Assembly: GCF_002831585.1 (NCBI RefSeq)
Contig: NZ_CP025113.1
Span: 4,727,001-4,791,000, forward strand
Length of the DNA: 64,000 nt
Reading direction: 5' to 3'
Source of the DNA: Bradyrhizobium sp. SK17
Lineage (GTDB): Bacteria; Pseudomonadota; Alphaproteobacteria; Rhizobiales; Xanthobacteraceae
Shown here: piece by piece, positions 34,865 through 44,278 of the stretch
How positions within the stretch are numbered: position 1 is the stretch's first letter
Layout: each line of letters opens with the position of its first letter
Position numbers and translations under genes: made by a program
Notes under the pieces: model-generated
What the model saw: only the letters and a program-made list of their open reading frames with translations
What the model was told of the DNA's origin: nothing
Databases searched by the model: none

Positions 34865-35422
34865 ATGGCGGCAGGGATCGACGGCGTCGTGGTCCGCGAC
34901 GCGACGGACGGCGACATGGCCGATGTCCAGGGCATCTACGCCCATCATGTGCTGAACGGGCTGGCGACCTTTGAGGAAGTGCCGCCGGCGGTGGACGAGA
35001 TGCGCGGTCGCCGGAGCGCCGTGCTTGCGGCGGGCCTGCCGTATCTCGTCGCCGAACTCGAAGGCCGCGTGGTCGGCTACGCATACGCGACATCGTATCG
35101 GCCGCGGCCGGCCTATCGACACACCATCGAAGACTCGGTCTACGTGACCGATGGGCTGCATGGCCGCGGCATTGGCGTGGCGTTACTTGAGGCCCTGATC
35201 GCGCGCACCGAGGCCGGGCCGTGGCGGCAAATGATTGCCGTGATCGGCAACAGCGGTAATGCCGGATCGATCGCGCTGCACCGGCGCATGGGCTTCGAGA
35301 TGGTCGGGACGCTGAGGTCGGTCGGCTTCAAGCTCGGGCAGTGGGTCGACACCGTGCTGATGCAGCGATCGCTAGGAACGGGTGCCTCCAGACTTCCCGC
35401 GGAGAGGGACCAGTCGCGGTGA
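34865..35422 (+). CDS. GNAT N-acetyltransferase, phosphinothricin acetyltransferase-like
   Basis: 185 residues. VRDATDGDMADVQGIYAHHVLNGLATFEEVPP at the N-terminus, HGRGIGVALLEALIA (acetyl-CoA loop) and GFEMVGTLRSVGFKLGQWVDTVLMQR near the end match the PAT/Bar/MddA group. Family members acetylate L-phosphinothricin or methionine sulfone/sulfoximine; the true substrate here is unknown. Its stop overlaps the next gene's start by GTGA, so the two are one operon. Confidence 0.88.
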   Translation: MAAGIDGVVVRDATDGDMADVQGIYAHHVLNGLATFEEVPPAVDEMRGRRSAVLAAGLPYLVAELEGRVVGYAYATSYRPRPAYRHTIEDSVYVTDGLHGRGIGVALLEALIARTEAGPWRQMIAVIGNSGNAGSIALHRRMGFEMVGTLRSVGFKLGQWVDTVLMQRSLGTGASRLPAERDQSR

Positions 35423-36597
35423 TCGCCCGCCGCGTCGTCGTCGCCCTCGGGCTTGCGCAACTGATCTCGTGGGGCGCGACCTACTATCTGATCGGCGGCT
35501 TCGGCGAGCAGATCGCGGCGGATCTCGGCTGGAGCCGCGACATCGTCTACGGCGGGTTCGCCGCAGCGCTGCTGGTGATGGGCGTGACGTCGCCGCTCGC
35601 AGGGCGATGGGTGGATAGCCGTGGTGGCCGCGAGGTCATGGTCGCAGGGGCCGTGATCAACGCGCTCGGTTGCGCCGGTCTCGCGGTCTCACACCAGATC
35701 GCTGTCTATTTCGCGTCGTGGATCGTGCTCGGCCTCGGCATGCGGCTGACACTGTATGACGCGGCGTTCGCGGCGCTGGCACGGATTGGCGGTCCGGAGG
35801 CGCGCCGCGCGATGTCCGGGATCACCTTGCTCGGTGGCCTGGCCGCAACCGTGTTCTGGCCGCTCGGCCACATGCTGTCGGAACAGTTCGGCTGGCGCAT
35901 CGCAGTGCTTGCCTATGCCAGCTTCGCGCTGCTGACGATCCCGCTGCATCTGCTGATTCCGAATGAGCGGTTCGCTGGCGTGCAGGGTTCCGTATCGGTT
36001 GCTCCCAAGCCACCGCTTGCCGTCGGCCGCGAGCGGCTTGCGGCGGCGGGCGGGCTCTATGCGGTGATCATGACCGGCGCCAATTTCCTGAATGCAGGCA
36101 TGTCCGCGCACATGATCGCGGTGCTCTCAGGCCTCGGGCTCACCGTCACTGTGGCGGTGTGGATCGCGACGTTGCGAGGCATTGGGCAATCGGCGGCGCG
36201 CCTCTGCGAGGTGCTGTTTGGCCGGCGGATCGACCCGCTCGCGCTCAATCTGGCCGCCTGCCTGATCATGCCGCTGTCCTTCATCGCCGGGCTGTTCAGC
36301 GGGTCGTCGAACGCGATGGCGATCGCCTTCGCGCTGCTCTACGGCGGCTGCAACGGCATTCTGACCATCACCAGGGGTACGCTGCCGCTGATCCTGTTCG
36401 ATCATCGCAGCTATGGCACGCTGGTCGGCCGGCTCGTGGTTCCGAGCTTCATCCTGCCGGCAGCGGCGCCGTTGCTCTATGCCGTCGTGATCGACCGATT
36501 CGGCGATGCCAGTGCGCTCTATCTCTCCACCGGCCTCGCTGTGATGACGCTTGTCGCGGCAGCCATGCTGAAACTGCTGTTCGGAAGGGCTCCCTGA
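35419..36597 (+). CDS. MFS transporter
   Basis: 392 residues with about 12 helices. The GTG start overlaps the acetyltransferase stop. AGRWVDSRGGREVMVAG fits the loop 2-3 signature of the family. Substrate unknown. The pairing with a PAT-like acetyltransferase and a divergent LysR suggests an export/detoxification unit, an inference. The M20 peptidase follows 45 bp later. Confidence 0.88.
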   Translation: MIARRVVVALGLAQLISWGATYYLIGGFGEQIAADLGWSRDIVYGGFAAALLVMGVTSPLAGRWVDSRGGREVMVAGAVINALGCAGLAVSHQIAVYFASWIVLGLGMRLTLYDAAFAALARIGGPEARRAMSGITLLGGLAATVFWPLGHMLSEQFGWRIAVLAYASFALLTIPLHLLIPNERFAGVQGSVSVAPKPPLAVGRERLAAAGGLYAVIMTGANFLNAGMSAHMIAVLSGLGLTVTVAVWIATLRGIGQSAARLCEVLFGRRIDPLALNLAACLIMPLSFIAGLFSGSSNAMAIAFALLYGGCNGILTITRGTLPLILFDHRSYGTLVGRLVVPSFILPAAAPLLYAVVIDRFGDASALYLSTGLAVMTLVAAAMLKLLFGRAP

Positions 36598-36642
36598 TGC
36601 CGGCCCTGCGGGATATGCTCGAATAAAACGGGAGGAAGAAAC

Positions 36643-38106
36643 GTGACGTCGCAGACCAGGAATAACCTCGCCGCCGTGATACTCGCCGCAGGCGTCTTCC
36701 TCTCTGGAACAGGATTTGCCGCCGCCGACCCGAACGGGGACCGCACGGTTGCCCTGCTCAAGAAGTTGATCTCATTCGATACTTCGAACGGACCTGGAGA
36801 CACGCGGGCGCTCGCCGAATATCTGAAGTCGCAATTCGCGCCGCTGGGCGCCGAGGTGGACATCTTCGTCGCCCCGAACGGCAAGGCCGCGCATTTCATC
36901 GCACGGCTGCGCGGCGACGGCTCGAAGAAGCCGGTGCTGCTGGCCGCGCATGCCGACGTCGTTCCGGTCGAGCGTGAGAAGTGGACCGTGGAGCCGTTCG
37001 CCGGGATCGAGAAGGACGGCTTCGTCTACGGGCGCGGCGCGATGGATTTCAAGGGCGGGCTCGCCGTGTTCGCGAGCGCGGTGATGCGGCTTGCCGAGGA
37101 GAAGACGCCGCTCGCGCGCGACGTGATCTTCCTGGCGGAGGCCGACGAGGAGCAGGGTCAGTACAGCACGGTTTGGCTGGCGAAGAACCATTGGGACAAG
37201 ATCGACGCGGAATTCGCACTGAACGAAGGCGGCTACGTGTTGCAGGAGCGCGACGGCACGGTTCGCCAGATCAACGTCACCACGGCGGAAAAGCTCTCGG
37301 CGACGTTCGCCTTGAAGGCGACCGGTCCCTCGGGCCATTCCTCGCGGCCGTTTCCGGCGGGCGCGATGGCCAACGACCGTCTGATCGCGGCGCTGGCCAA
37401 GCTCGCGGTGCACGATCCCGCCGTCAAGCTGGTGCCGGCGACCGAGGGTTACTTCAAGGCGCTGCTTCCGATCAGCTCGGAACAGACCGCCGCCGACATC
37501 AAGCAGCTGTTGGCGGCAAAGGACCAGGGCGAACGCGACGCGGCCGGCAAGAAGCTGGTCGCCGACAATCCCAAGGACAGCCTGCTGCTGCACGCCCTGC
37601 TGCGCGACACCATGGTGATCACGATGATCGACGCCGGCATCAAGCCCAACGTCATCCCCGGCGACGCCAAGGCGGTCGTGAACACGCGGCTGCTGCCGGG
37701 AACGACCGCCGACCAGATGATCGAGGAGATCAAGCGTGTGATCGGCGATCCCGGCATCGAGGTGAGCATCGTTTCCGCGCTGACGCAGCAGGAGGCACGG
37801 GACGCCTATCTGATGCGGAGCAAGCTGCCGGCATCGCCGGTCGATACCGAGCTCTATGCCGCGCTGGAGCGCAACGCCAAGCGGGTTTGGAAGGATGCCG
37901 TGCTGGTGCCGACCATGTTCGAGGCGGGCACCGACGCCATCGCCTGGCGCGAGCGCAACGTACCCGTCTACGGCATCTATCCCTATCCGCTCGACGACGA
38001 CATCCTGAGCCGGATGCATGGCAACGACGAAAGGATCGGCGTCGAGGCCATCAAGCAGGGAGAAGAGTGGGTCTACACCACGCTTCGCGAGGTCGCCAGG
38101 AAGTAG
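36643..38106 (+). CDS. M20 family peptidase, exported
   Basis: 487 residues. A signal peptide ends near residue 27 (TGFAAA). Metal-site motifs are LLAAHADVVPVE (His/Asp), YGRGAMDFKGG (bridging Asp) and EADEEQG (catalytic/metal Glu). Family members are zinc-dependent exo- or carboxypeptidases. A dimerisation-lid domain occupies roughly 230-360. GTG start follows GGGAGGAAG. Probably secreted to the periplasm. Confidence 0.92.
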   Translation: MTSQTRNNLAAVILAAGVFLSGTGFAAADPNGDRTVALLKKLISFDTSNGPGDTRALAEYLKSQFAPLGAEVDIFVAPNGKAAHFIARLRGDGSKKPVLLAAHADVVPVEREKWTVEPFAGIEKDGFVYGRGAMDFKGGLAVFASAVMRLAEEKTPLARDVIFLAEADEEQGQYSTVWLAKNHWDKIDAEFALNEGGYVLQERDGTVRQINVTTAEKLSATFALKATGPSGHSSRPFPAGAMANDRLIAALAKLAVHDPAVKLVPATEGYFKALLPISSEQTAADIKQLLAAKDQGERDAAGKKLVADNPKDSLLLHALLRDTMVITMIDAGIKPNVIPGDAKAVVNTRLLPGTTADQMIEEIKRVIGDPGIEVSIVSALTQQEARDAYLMRSKLPASPVDTELYAALERNAKRVWKDAVLVPTMFEAGTDAIAWRERNVPVYGIYPYPLDDDILSRMHGNDERIGVEAIKQGEEWVYTTLREVARK

Positions 38107-38109
38107 CGG

Positions 38110-38619
38110 TCAGGTCGAGAGATAGTTGCCGAGGAAATCGCGCTTGCCGAGCGGCACGCCGCGGTGACGCAAGATGGCGTAGGCCGTGGCGACGTGGAAG
38201 AACAGGCTCGGCAGCGCGAAGCGATGGAGATATCGCGCCGCCGGCATTTGCGGGACGCCGAAGGGTAGAGTGATGAGGCGTTCGGCCGCCTGATCGAATG
38301 CCTGAACCGGCACCGTGTCGATGTAATCGAGCGTCCGGGAAATGCGGGCATGGGCTTCAGCGAGGCTCTGCTCATCGTCGGCAAAGGGTGGTGGCTCGAA
38401 GCCGGCGAGCCGTCCTGCGGCGCCCTTGGCGTGATCGCTGGCCCGTTGCACCTGACCAACCAATGTCAGCATGTCGGGCGCAAGCCGCGCCGCCAGCATG
38501 GCGTCGGGATCGAGACCACGTTCGCGGGCATGGGCTTCGCCCTTGCGCAGCAGGTCGGCCAGCGCATCGAGCATTTGCCGGAACACGGGGATGGAGGCGT
38601 CGTATAGCGGGGCGTTCAT
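38110..38619 (-). CDS. DUF1993 domain-containing protein
   Basis: 169 residues. ASIPVFRQMLDALADLLRKGEAHARERGLD, LAPDMLTLVGQVQRASDHAKGAAGRLAG and the C-terminal SLFFHVATAYAILRHRGVPLGKRDFLG are the DUF1993 pattern, a DinB-like helical bundle. Function unknown. The start ATG at 38619 is close to the conserved region. It follows the MFS gene by 20 bp on the same strand and may be co-transcribed with it. Confidence 0.85.
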   Translation of the reverse strand: MNAPLYDASIPVFRQMLDALADLLRKGEAHARERGLDPDAMLAARLAPDMLTLVGQVQRASDHAKGAAGRLAGFEPPPFADDEQSLAEAHARISRTLDYIDTVPVQAFDQAAERLITLPFGVPQMPAARYLHRFALPSLFFHVATAYAILRHRGVPLGKRDFLGNYLST

Positions 38620-38639
38620 GGTGTTGTCCTCGGATCGGT

Positions 38640-40094
38640 TCAAGCCCGTGGCTCGCGCGGCAGCCACAATGACAGCCAGCCGCCGAGCGCCAGCAGCGCG
38701 ACGTTGCAGCCGAGCGCGATGGTGAAGGCATGGGCGTAGTCGCCGGCCTGCGGATGCGGACCGAGCAGGCTGTAGAACACGCCACCGATCAGCGCGACGC
38801 CGAGCGCGGCGCCGATCTGGAAGGTCGAGATCATCATGCCCGATGCCAATCCTGCGTGGCGCGGATCGATGCTGCCGATCACGGCCTTGATGACTGACGG
38901 CATCACGGTGCCGAAGCCGAGCCCGCCGCAGATCAGGCCGAATTCGAGGCTCTGCGGACTCACGCCGCCGACCGCCAGCATCACGATGCCGAAGCCGATC
39001 ACCTGCAGCGCGAAGCCGACCGTCAGCGTACGCGGGCCGAGCCATTGCATGACGTAGGGCGACAGCAGCGAACTTACGAAGAAGCCGGTGGCAAAGGGCA
39101 GGGTGGCGAGGCCCGCCGCCAGCGGCGACTGGTGCAGGCCGCTTTGCAAATACACCGCGAAGGTCAGATAGAACGACGACAGCATGTAGAAGGCGAGCGC
39201 CATCACCAGTCCGATCACGAAATCACTGTTGCGCAGCAGATGCAGCGCGACCAGCGGGTCGCCGCCGCGCGCCGACAGGCCGGCCTCGAACCGGACGAAG
39301 GCCAGGAGCATCACGGGTGACGCCAGCAGCATGGCGATGATCCAGATCGGCCAGCCGGACTCGCGTCCCTCGATCAACGGATAGACCAGAAAGCCGAGCG
39401 TGAGCGACAGCAGGATGACGCCGCCGATGTCGAGCCGCTGGGCATGCTCGGCGCGGGAGTCGGCGAGGAACAGCAACCCGCCGACGAATGCGACGATGCC
39501 GATCGGCACGTTAATCAGGAAGATCGCCTGCCAGGCCAGCCCGAACGGATGGGCCGAGACCAAGGCGCCGCCCAGGATCTGACCGCAGATGTTGGCAAGG
39601 CCAAAGGTCGCGCCGTAGAAGCCTAGCGCGCGGCCCTGTTCGGCGGGCGGAAACAGCACGCGGATCGAGGCCAGCACTTGCGGCGCCATCACGGTCGCGG
39701 TGAGACCTTGCAGGATGCGTCCGGCGACAAGCACGGTCGGTGACCACGCGATGCCGCACAGCACCGATGCGATGGTGAAGCCGGCGACGCCGGTCAGGAA
39801 CATGCGGCGTCGCCCGAGCAGGTCGCCGAGACGGCCACCGGTGATCAGGAACACCGCATAGGCCGCCGCGTAAGCCGAGATCACGAGCTGCACTTCGCTT
39901 GCGGTTGCGCCGAGATCGTCGCGGATGGCGGGCAGCGCGAGATTGACGACGTTGAAGTCGAGGATCGGCAGGAAGGCGCCGGTCAGCAGCACGGGCAACG
40001 CAAGCCATCGCCGCGGGTCGGCGGCGACGTGGCCGGTGTCGTGGAATTGCAACGTTTCGCTGGTCTCGCTGGTCACCTGCCGGCTCCTCTGCAT
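38640..40094 (-). CDS. MFS transporter, DHA2-type (14 helices)
   Basis: 484 residues. NVVNLALPAIRDDLGATASEVQLVISAYAA and RLGDLLGRRRMFLTG are typical of the EmrB/QacA drug-export branch. Residues cover about 14 membrane helices. It is likely an inner-membrane multidrug exporter; the substrate is not known. A LysR gene diverges from it with an inverted repeat in the 104-bp gap. Confidence 0.9.
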   Translation of the reverse strand: MQRSRQVTSETSETLQFHDTGHVAADPRRWLALPVLLTGAFLPILDFNVVNLALPAIRDDLGATASEVQLVISAYAAAYAVFLITGGRLGDLLGRRRMFLTGVAGFTIASVLCGIAWSPTVLVAGRILQGLTATVMAPQVLASIRVLFPPAEQGRALGFYGATFGLANICGQILGGALVSAHPFGLAWQAIFLINVPIGIVAFVGGLLFLADSRAEHAQRLDIGGVILLSLTLGFLVYPLIEGRESGWPIWIIAMLLASPVMLLAFVRFEAGLSARGGDPLVALHLLRNSDFVIGLVMALAFYMLSSFYLTFAVYLQSGLHQSPLAAGLATLPFATGFFVSSLLSPYVMQWLGPRTLTVGFALQVIGFGIVMLAVGGVSPQSLEFGLICGGLGFGTVMPSVIKAVIGSIDPRHAGLASGMMISTFQIGAALGVALIGGVFYSLLGPHPQAGDYAHAFTIALGCNVALLALGGWLSLWLPREPRA

Positions 40095-40131
40095 CGTCTT
40101 CGCTTCGCGCAGGCATGCCTGTCGATCGAAC

Positions 40132-40184
40132 TTGCCAGAGGATGGCTTGTCGATCCGTGATAGGATATTCCTCGAGTCTGGCAA
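40132..40184. promoter_or_regulatory. Inverted repeat between MFS and LysR genes
   Basis: TTGCCAGA (40132-40139) and TCTGGCAA (40177-40184) are perfect 8-bp arms 37 bases apart in the divergent gap, suitable for a dimer or tetramer of the LysR regulator. Confidence 0.5.
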
Positions 40185-40198
40185 CAGAGTTTGCAAAA

Positions 40199-41110
40199 AT
40201 GCACAGTACTCTCGACTGGAACGATCTTCGCCTCGTGCTCGCGGTCGCGCGGGAGGGCAGCCTCTCGGGAGCGGCGCGCGCATTGGGCGTGACGCATTCG
40301 ACGGTGTTTCGCCGCCTCGGCACGATCGAGGGGACGATCGGAACGCGGCTGTTCGAGCGCTTTCGCGACGGCTATGCGCCGACGTCGGCCGGCGAGATCG
40401 CGGCGGCGTCGGCGACACGGCTGGAGCACGAGGTGCTTGCGCTCGAGCGCAAGCTCTCGGGACAGGACCTCAGGCCGTCGGGCCCGGTCCGGATCACGAC
40501 CACCGACACGCTCGGCGCGGTGCTGATGCGGCATCTGCCCGCGATGCGTGCCGCGCATCCGGAGATACAGCCCGAGATCGTCATCTCGAATGCGATGGCG
40601 AACCTCACCCGCCGCGAGGCCGAGATCGCGATCCGGCCGACGCCCGCGCCGTCGGAGCTGCTGGTCGGGCGTCGCATCGCCGATATCGCGCACGCGGTCT
40701 ATGGATCGCGCGCCCGTCTTGCCCGGCGCAACGGGTTGGATCTGTCGGTGCATGACTGGATCGGGCTCGACGACGCGCTGGCGGGGACCGTCATCGCCGG
40801 CTGGATGCGGGAAAACGTGCCGGCGGCGCGGATCGCCTGCCGGGTCGATGCGCTTCCGGCGCTGCGCGACGCGGCAACCGCCGGGCTCGGCCTTGCCGTG
40901 CTCCCCTGTTATGTCGGCGACACGGCGCCGGAGTTGCGCCGGGTGACGCCGAAGACGCTGGCGGAATTGCGATCAGCGCTCTGGCTGTTGACGCATGACG
41001 ATCTCAAGCGCACCGCGCGCATCCGCGCCACGCTTGATTTCCTTGCCAAGGCGCTCGCGTCGGAGCGCGCGCTGTTCGAGGGACGGCGCGTCGACCGCGC
41101 GCGGCGATAG
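40199..41110 (+). CDS. LysR family transcriptional regulator
   Basis: 303 residues. The DNA-binding domain is LDWNDLRLVLAVAREGSLSGAARALGVTHSTVFRRLGTIE, with GTRLFERFRDGYAPTSAGE closing it; the T-H-S-T-V-F-R-R helix is an AmpR/TrpI-like variant. It probably controls the divergent MFS gene. Its last 138 bp overlap, in antisense, the end of the next LysR gene. Confidence 0.9.
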   Translation: MHSTLDWNDLRLVLAVAREGSLSGAARALGVTHSTVFRRLGTIEGTIGTRLFERFRDGYAPTSAGEIAAASATRLEHEVLALERKLSGQDLRPSGPVRITTTDTLGAVLMRHLPAMRAAHPEIQPEIVISNAMANLTRREAEIAIRPTPAPSELLVGRRIADIAHAVYGSRARLARRNGLDLSVHDWIGLDDALAGTVIAGWMRENVPAARIACRVDALPALRDAATAGLGLAVLPCYVGDTAPELRRVTPKTLAELRSALWLLTHDDLKRTARIRATLDFLAKALASERALFEGRRVDRARR

Positions 41111-41980
41111 CACAGGCGCGGGCGGTCGATGATGCTCGCGAAACGCGCCGGCCAGCGTCCTCAACGCCGCGCGCGACCTCGCGTCCGTCAGCGTCGACAG
41201 CAGCACGATCTGCGCCGGCGGCAGCGCAGGGAGGCCGAATTTCTCGGACACTTCGATGGTGCCGGGTGGTGCGACCCGGCGCGAGAACACCGAGATCGCG
41301 AGGCCGGCCGAAACCGCTTCCACTACGGCAAATGCGCCGCAACCGAGGAAGGACTCCGTCCAACGCAATCCCGCCGCGTCGAGCGCGCGGGTGGCGGTGT
41401 TCAGGATGCCGCAGGCAGGCGAGGAGGCTGCCAATCGGAACGGCTCGCCGGCGTGGTGCACGAAGTCCGGCGTGGCAAACCATCCGAAATGATCGGGGCC
41501 GAGAACTTCGCCGTCGCGCCGGTCGTCGTCGCGAAAGATGATCGCGGCATCGATCGTCCCGCGATCGAACGCGTCCATCAGGTCACGGGCATCGGCAAGC
41601 CGCACCTCGATCGTGAGGGTCGGATCATGGGCATTGAGCCGCGTCAGCAGGGTCGGAAGCTCGGGGGCGCCGACATGGCTAGCGATCCCCAGCGCAAAGC
41701 GGCGGCGCGCTGACGAGAGTCCGGCGACGGCACGGTCATGCGCGGCGAGCAGTTCGCGTGCCGGAGCGAGAAACTCGGCGCCTTGCGCGGAGAGGCGGAC
41801 CAGCCGCGGCGTCCGTTCGATCAGCCTGTGGCCGACCTGGCGCTCCAGCCGCTTCAGCTTGACGCTGATCGCGCCCTGCGTGGTGCCGAGCGCATCTGCG
41901 GCGCGAGTAAAGCTGCTGAGCTCGGCAATGGTCACGAAGGTCTTCACGGCGTCGATGTCGAGCGTGGTCATGTCAGTCAT
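40973..41980 (-). CDS. LysR family transcriptional regulator with C-terminal extension
   Basis: 335 residues. LDIDAVKTFVTIAELSSFTRAADALGTTQGAISVKLKRLERQVGHRLIERTPRLVRLS is the winged helix. The effector domain should end near residue 290; the remaining 45 residues (SPRAVDAPSLEQRALRRERLGKEIK...) are basic and lie entirely antisense to the neighbouring LysR gene, so they may be a chance extension. It diverges from the following MFS gene. Confidence 0.88.
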   Translation of the reverse strand: MTDMTTLDIDAVKTFVTIAELSSFTRAADALGTTQGAISVKLKRLERQVGHRLIERTPRLVRLSAQGAEFLAPARELLAAHDRAVAGLSSARRRFALGIASHVGAPELPTLLTRLNAHDPTLTIEVRLADARDLMDAFDRGTIDAAIIFRDDDRRDGEVLGPDHFGWFATPDFVHHAGEPFRLAASSPACGILNTATRALDAAGLRWTESFLGCGAFAVVEAVSAGLAISVFSRRVAPPGTIEVSEKFGLPALPPAQIVLLSTLTDARSRAALRTLAGAFREHHRPPAPVLSPRAVDAPSLEQRALRRERLGKEIKRGADARGALEIVMRQQPER

Positions 41981-42185
41981 CCGGAATTGTTGTCTCTGAA
42001 ATATCTAGTCATCCAATTCACCAATGCTCAAGCCGCAACTAGCTTGTGTTGTGAAGCACCGTGGCCACCCGATTCCCGTCGCCGCGGCCTCAATAGATTG
42101 TGAGTCGCGACGTCCGACGCTGCTGCCAGCACCCTGGCAACAGCGTGCGGTATGCCGTTGGCTTGCCACAACAAAGGGCCTGATC

Positions 42186-43703
42186 ATGTCGACTGAACTG
42201 AGCCGGCGCGGCGCTATCGTGCTGTCCGCCGTGTGCCTTGCCTGCCTGATGTTCGGATTGGAGATTTCCAGCATCCCCGCGATCCTGCCGACGCTGGAAC
42301 GGGTGCTGCATGCCGACTTCAAGTCGCTGCAATGGATCATGAATGCCTACACCATCGCGGTCACCACGGTGCTGATGGCGGTCGGCACGGTGGCGGACCG
42401 CTATGGACGCAAGCGCATCTTCCTGGTCGCGATCGCGGCGTTCGGCGTCACGTCGCTGATCTGTGGCGTGGCCTCGAGCGTCGAGATGCTGATCGCCGCG
42501 CGATTCCTCCAGGGCCTGAGCGGCGGTGCGTTGTTGATCTGCCAGATCGCCGTGCTGTCGCACGAATTCCAGGGCGGCCGCCTGCGCGCCGTCGCCTGGG
42601 GCTGGTGGGGCGTCATCTTCGGCATCGGCCTCGGCTTCGGGCCGATCATCGGCGGTGCCATGGTCGCGGTGCTGAGCTGGGAGTGGGTGTTCCTGGTCCA
42701 CGTGCTGTTCGCGGCGGTTGCCTTCGTGCTGACGATCGGCGGCGTGCATGAATCCAGCGATCCGAAGGCGAGCACCCTCGACGTCGCCGGCATCGTGACG
42801 ATGTCGGTCGCGGTGTTCTGTCTCGCCTTCTACATCACACAGGGGCCTGATCTCGGTTTCATGAGCCCGAAGGGACTCGCGATTCTCGGTGTCTCCGCCG
42901 TGAGCTTCGTAGCATTCCTGGTTGCCGAGAAAGTCAGCCGGCGTCCGATGTTCGACTTCTCCGTGTTCCGGATACCGGCGTTCTCCGGTTCGATCGTCGG
43001 CTCCGCCGCGATGAACCTCAGCTATTGGCCCTTCATGATCTATCTGCCGATCTGGTTTCACGCCGGGCTCGGCTATGACAGCGTGTCCGCGGGACTTGCC
43101 TTGCTCGCCTACACGCTGCCGACGCTGGTGATGCCGCCCTTCGCCGAGCGCCTCGCGCTGCGTTATCAGCCGGGCCTGATCATCCCGGCAGGGCTGTTCA
43201 CCATCGGCACCGGCTTCATGCTGATGAAGTTCGGCAGCGCCGCGGCGCAGCCCGACTGGCTGACCATGCTGCCGGGTTGCCTGCTGGCCGGAATTGGCCT
43301 CGGCATCACCAACACGCCGGTCACCAACACGACGACCGGCTCGGTCTCGAGCGACCGCGCCGGCATGGCATCCGGCATCGACATGAGCGCGCGGATGGTC
43401 TCGCTGTCCGTCAACATCGCGCTGATGGGGTTCATTCTGGCGAGCGGCGTGCTCGCGCATCTCAGAGCGGTGCTGCCGGCGCTGGATGGCGGGCAGCTGC
43501 GCGTCATTGCCGAACGGATCGCGTCCGGCGACGCTGCATCTGCGCCGGAGCTCTCCGGTCCGGTGGTGCATCAGGCACTCGCAAGCGGCTTTGGCTGGGT
43601 GATGCTCTACGGCGGCATCGGTGTGTGGATCATGGCCGCGATCAGCTTCCTGATCTTCAACGCGCGGCAGGTCCGGCAGGCGGAGGTCCAATGCACCAAG
43701 TGA
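42186..43703 (+). CDS. MFS transporter, DHA2/EmrB-like
   Basis: 505 residues with about 14 helices. ISSIPAILPTLERVLHADFKSLQWIMNAYTIAVTTVLMAVG and ADRYGRKRIFLV belong to the EmrB/QacA branch. The ATG follows AAGGG. It diverges from a LysR gene across 205 bp in which no clean operator stood out. The substrate is unknown. Confidence 0.9.
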   Translation: MSTELSRRGAIVLSAVCLACLMFGLEISSIPAILPTLERVLHADFKSLQWIMNAYTIAVTTVLMAVGTVADRYGRKRIFLVAIAAFGVTSLICGVASSVEMLIAARFLQGLSGGALLICQIAVLSHEFQGGRLRAVAWGWWGVIFGIGLGFGPIIGGAMVAVLSWEWVFLVHVLFAAVAFVLTIGGVHESSDPKASTLDVAGIVTMSVAVFCLAFYITQGPDLGFMSPKGLAILGVSAVSFVAFLVAEKVSRRPMFDFSVFRIPAFSGSIVGSAAMNLSYWPFMIYLPIWFHAGLGYDSVSAGLALLAYTLPTLVMPPFAERLALRYQPGLIIPAGLFTIGTGFMLMKFGSAAAQPDWLTMLPGCLLAGIGLGITNTPVTNTTTGSVSSDRAGMASGIDMSARMVSLSVNIALMGFILASGVLAHLRAVLPALDGGQLRVIAERIASGDAASAPELSGPVVHQALASGFGWVMLYGGIGVWIMAAISFLIFNARQVRQAEVQCTK

Positions 43704-43771
43704 CGAGACGTCGCCGCGCCCGCCCCGGAGGACATGCAGTGCGCAAGGGGCGGGCAAGCGGAGCTGATCGG

Positions 43772-44191
43772 TCACTTCACGAGGGTCAGCAGCGGCTTGT
43801 TCTTCTCGACGACATAGGTCGCGAGTTCGCTGGCCGTCACGTCGCCGATATTCTTGGCCGCGTGGATCGTGCCGGCAGGGATGAACAGCACGTCGCCGGC
43901 CTTCAGCGTCGCCGGCGGCTTGCCTTCGACGTCGTATTCCAGCGTTCCGGCGAGCACATAGATGATTTCCTCGCCCGGATGGGTGTGCTGGCCGAACGCC
44001 TTGCCGGGCGCGATATCGACCCGCACCTGGACGGCTTCACGTCCGGGGGCGCTGAGATCGTGACGTTGCAGATCGGTTCGCGTGATGCCGTCCGGCTGCT
44101 GCGCGTGGGCGGTCGGGATCGTCAGGAAACTTCCGGCGATCAGGGCCGCCCTTGCGAGCAGGCGCGTCGCCATCATCAGCTTGCTGGTCAT
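43772..44191 (-). CDS. Cupin domain protein, exported
   Basis: 139 residues. A signal peptide (MTSKLMMATRLLARAALIAG... ends HA) precedes a single small cupin: FGQHTHPGEEIIYVLAGTLEYDVEGKPP, then DVLFIPAGTIHAAKN. The two His and Glu of motif 1 and His of motif 2 suit metal binding. It follows ohr by 87 bp on the same strand and may be part of the peroxide-response unit. GAGGAG lies upstream of the start. Confidence 0.87.
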   Translation of the reverse strand: MTSKLMMATRLLARAALIAGSFLTIPTAHAQQPDGITRTDLQRHDLSAPGREAVQVRVDIAPGKAFGQHTHPGEEIIYVLAGTLEYDVEGKPPATLKAGDVLFIPAGTIHAAKNIGDVTASELATYVVEKNKPLLTLVK

Positions 44192-44278
44192 CTTGAACTC
44201 CTCGATGTTGGTGTGTTGGGGGACCGACCGCGAACCGGCGAACGGCCGGTCCGCGTCGGAGATCGTCATGGGATCGTC

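Noticed and set aside
42090..43775. Long minus-strand frame opposite the DHA2 MFS gene
   Set aside because: Antisense shadow of a clear membrane protein gene; no recognised motifs.
44192..44278. GGACCG/CGGTCC hairpin between ohr and cupin genes as a terminator
   Set aside because: Stem is short with a large loop and no T-tract; evidence is too weak.
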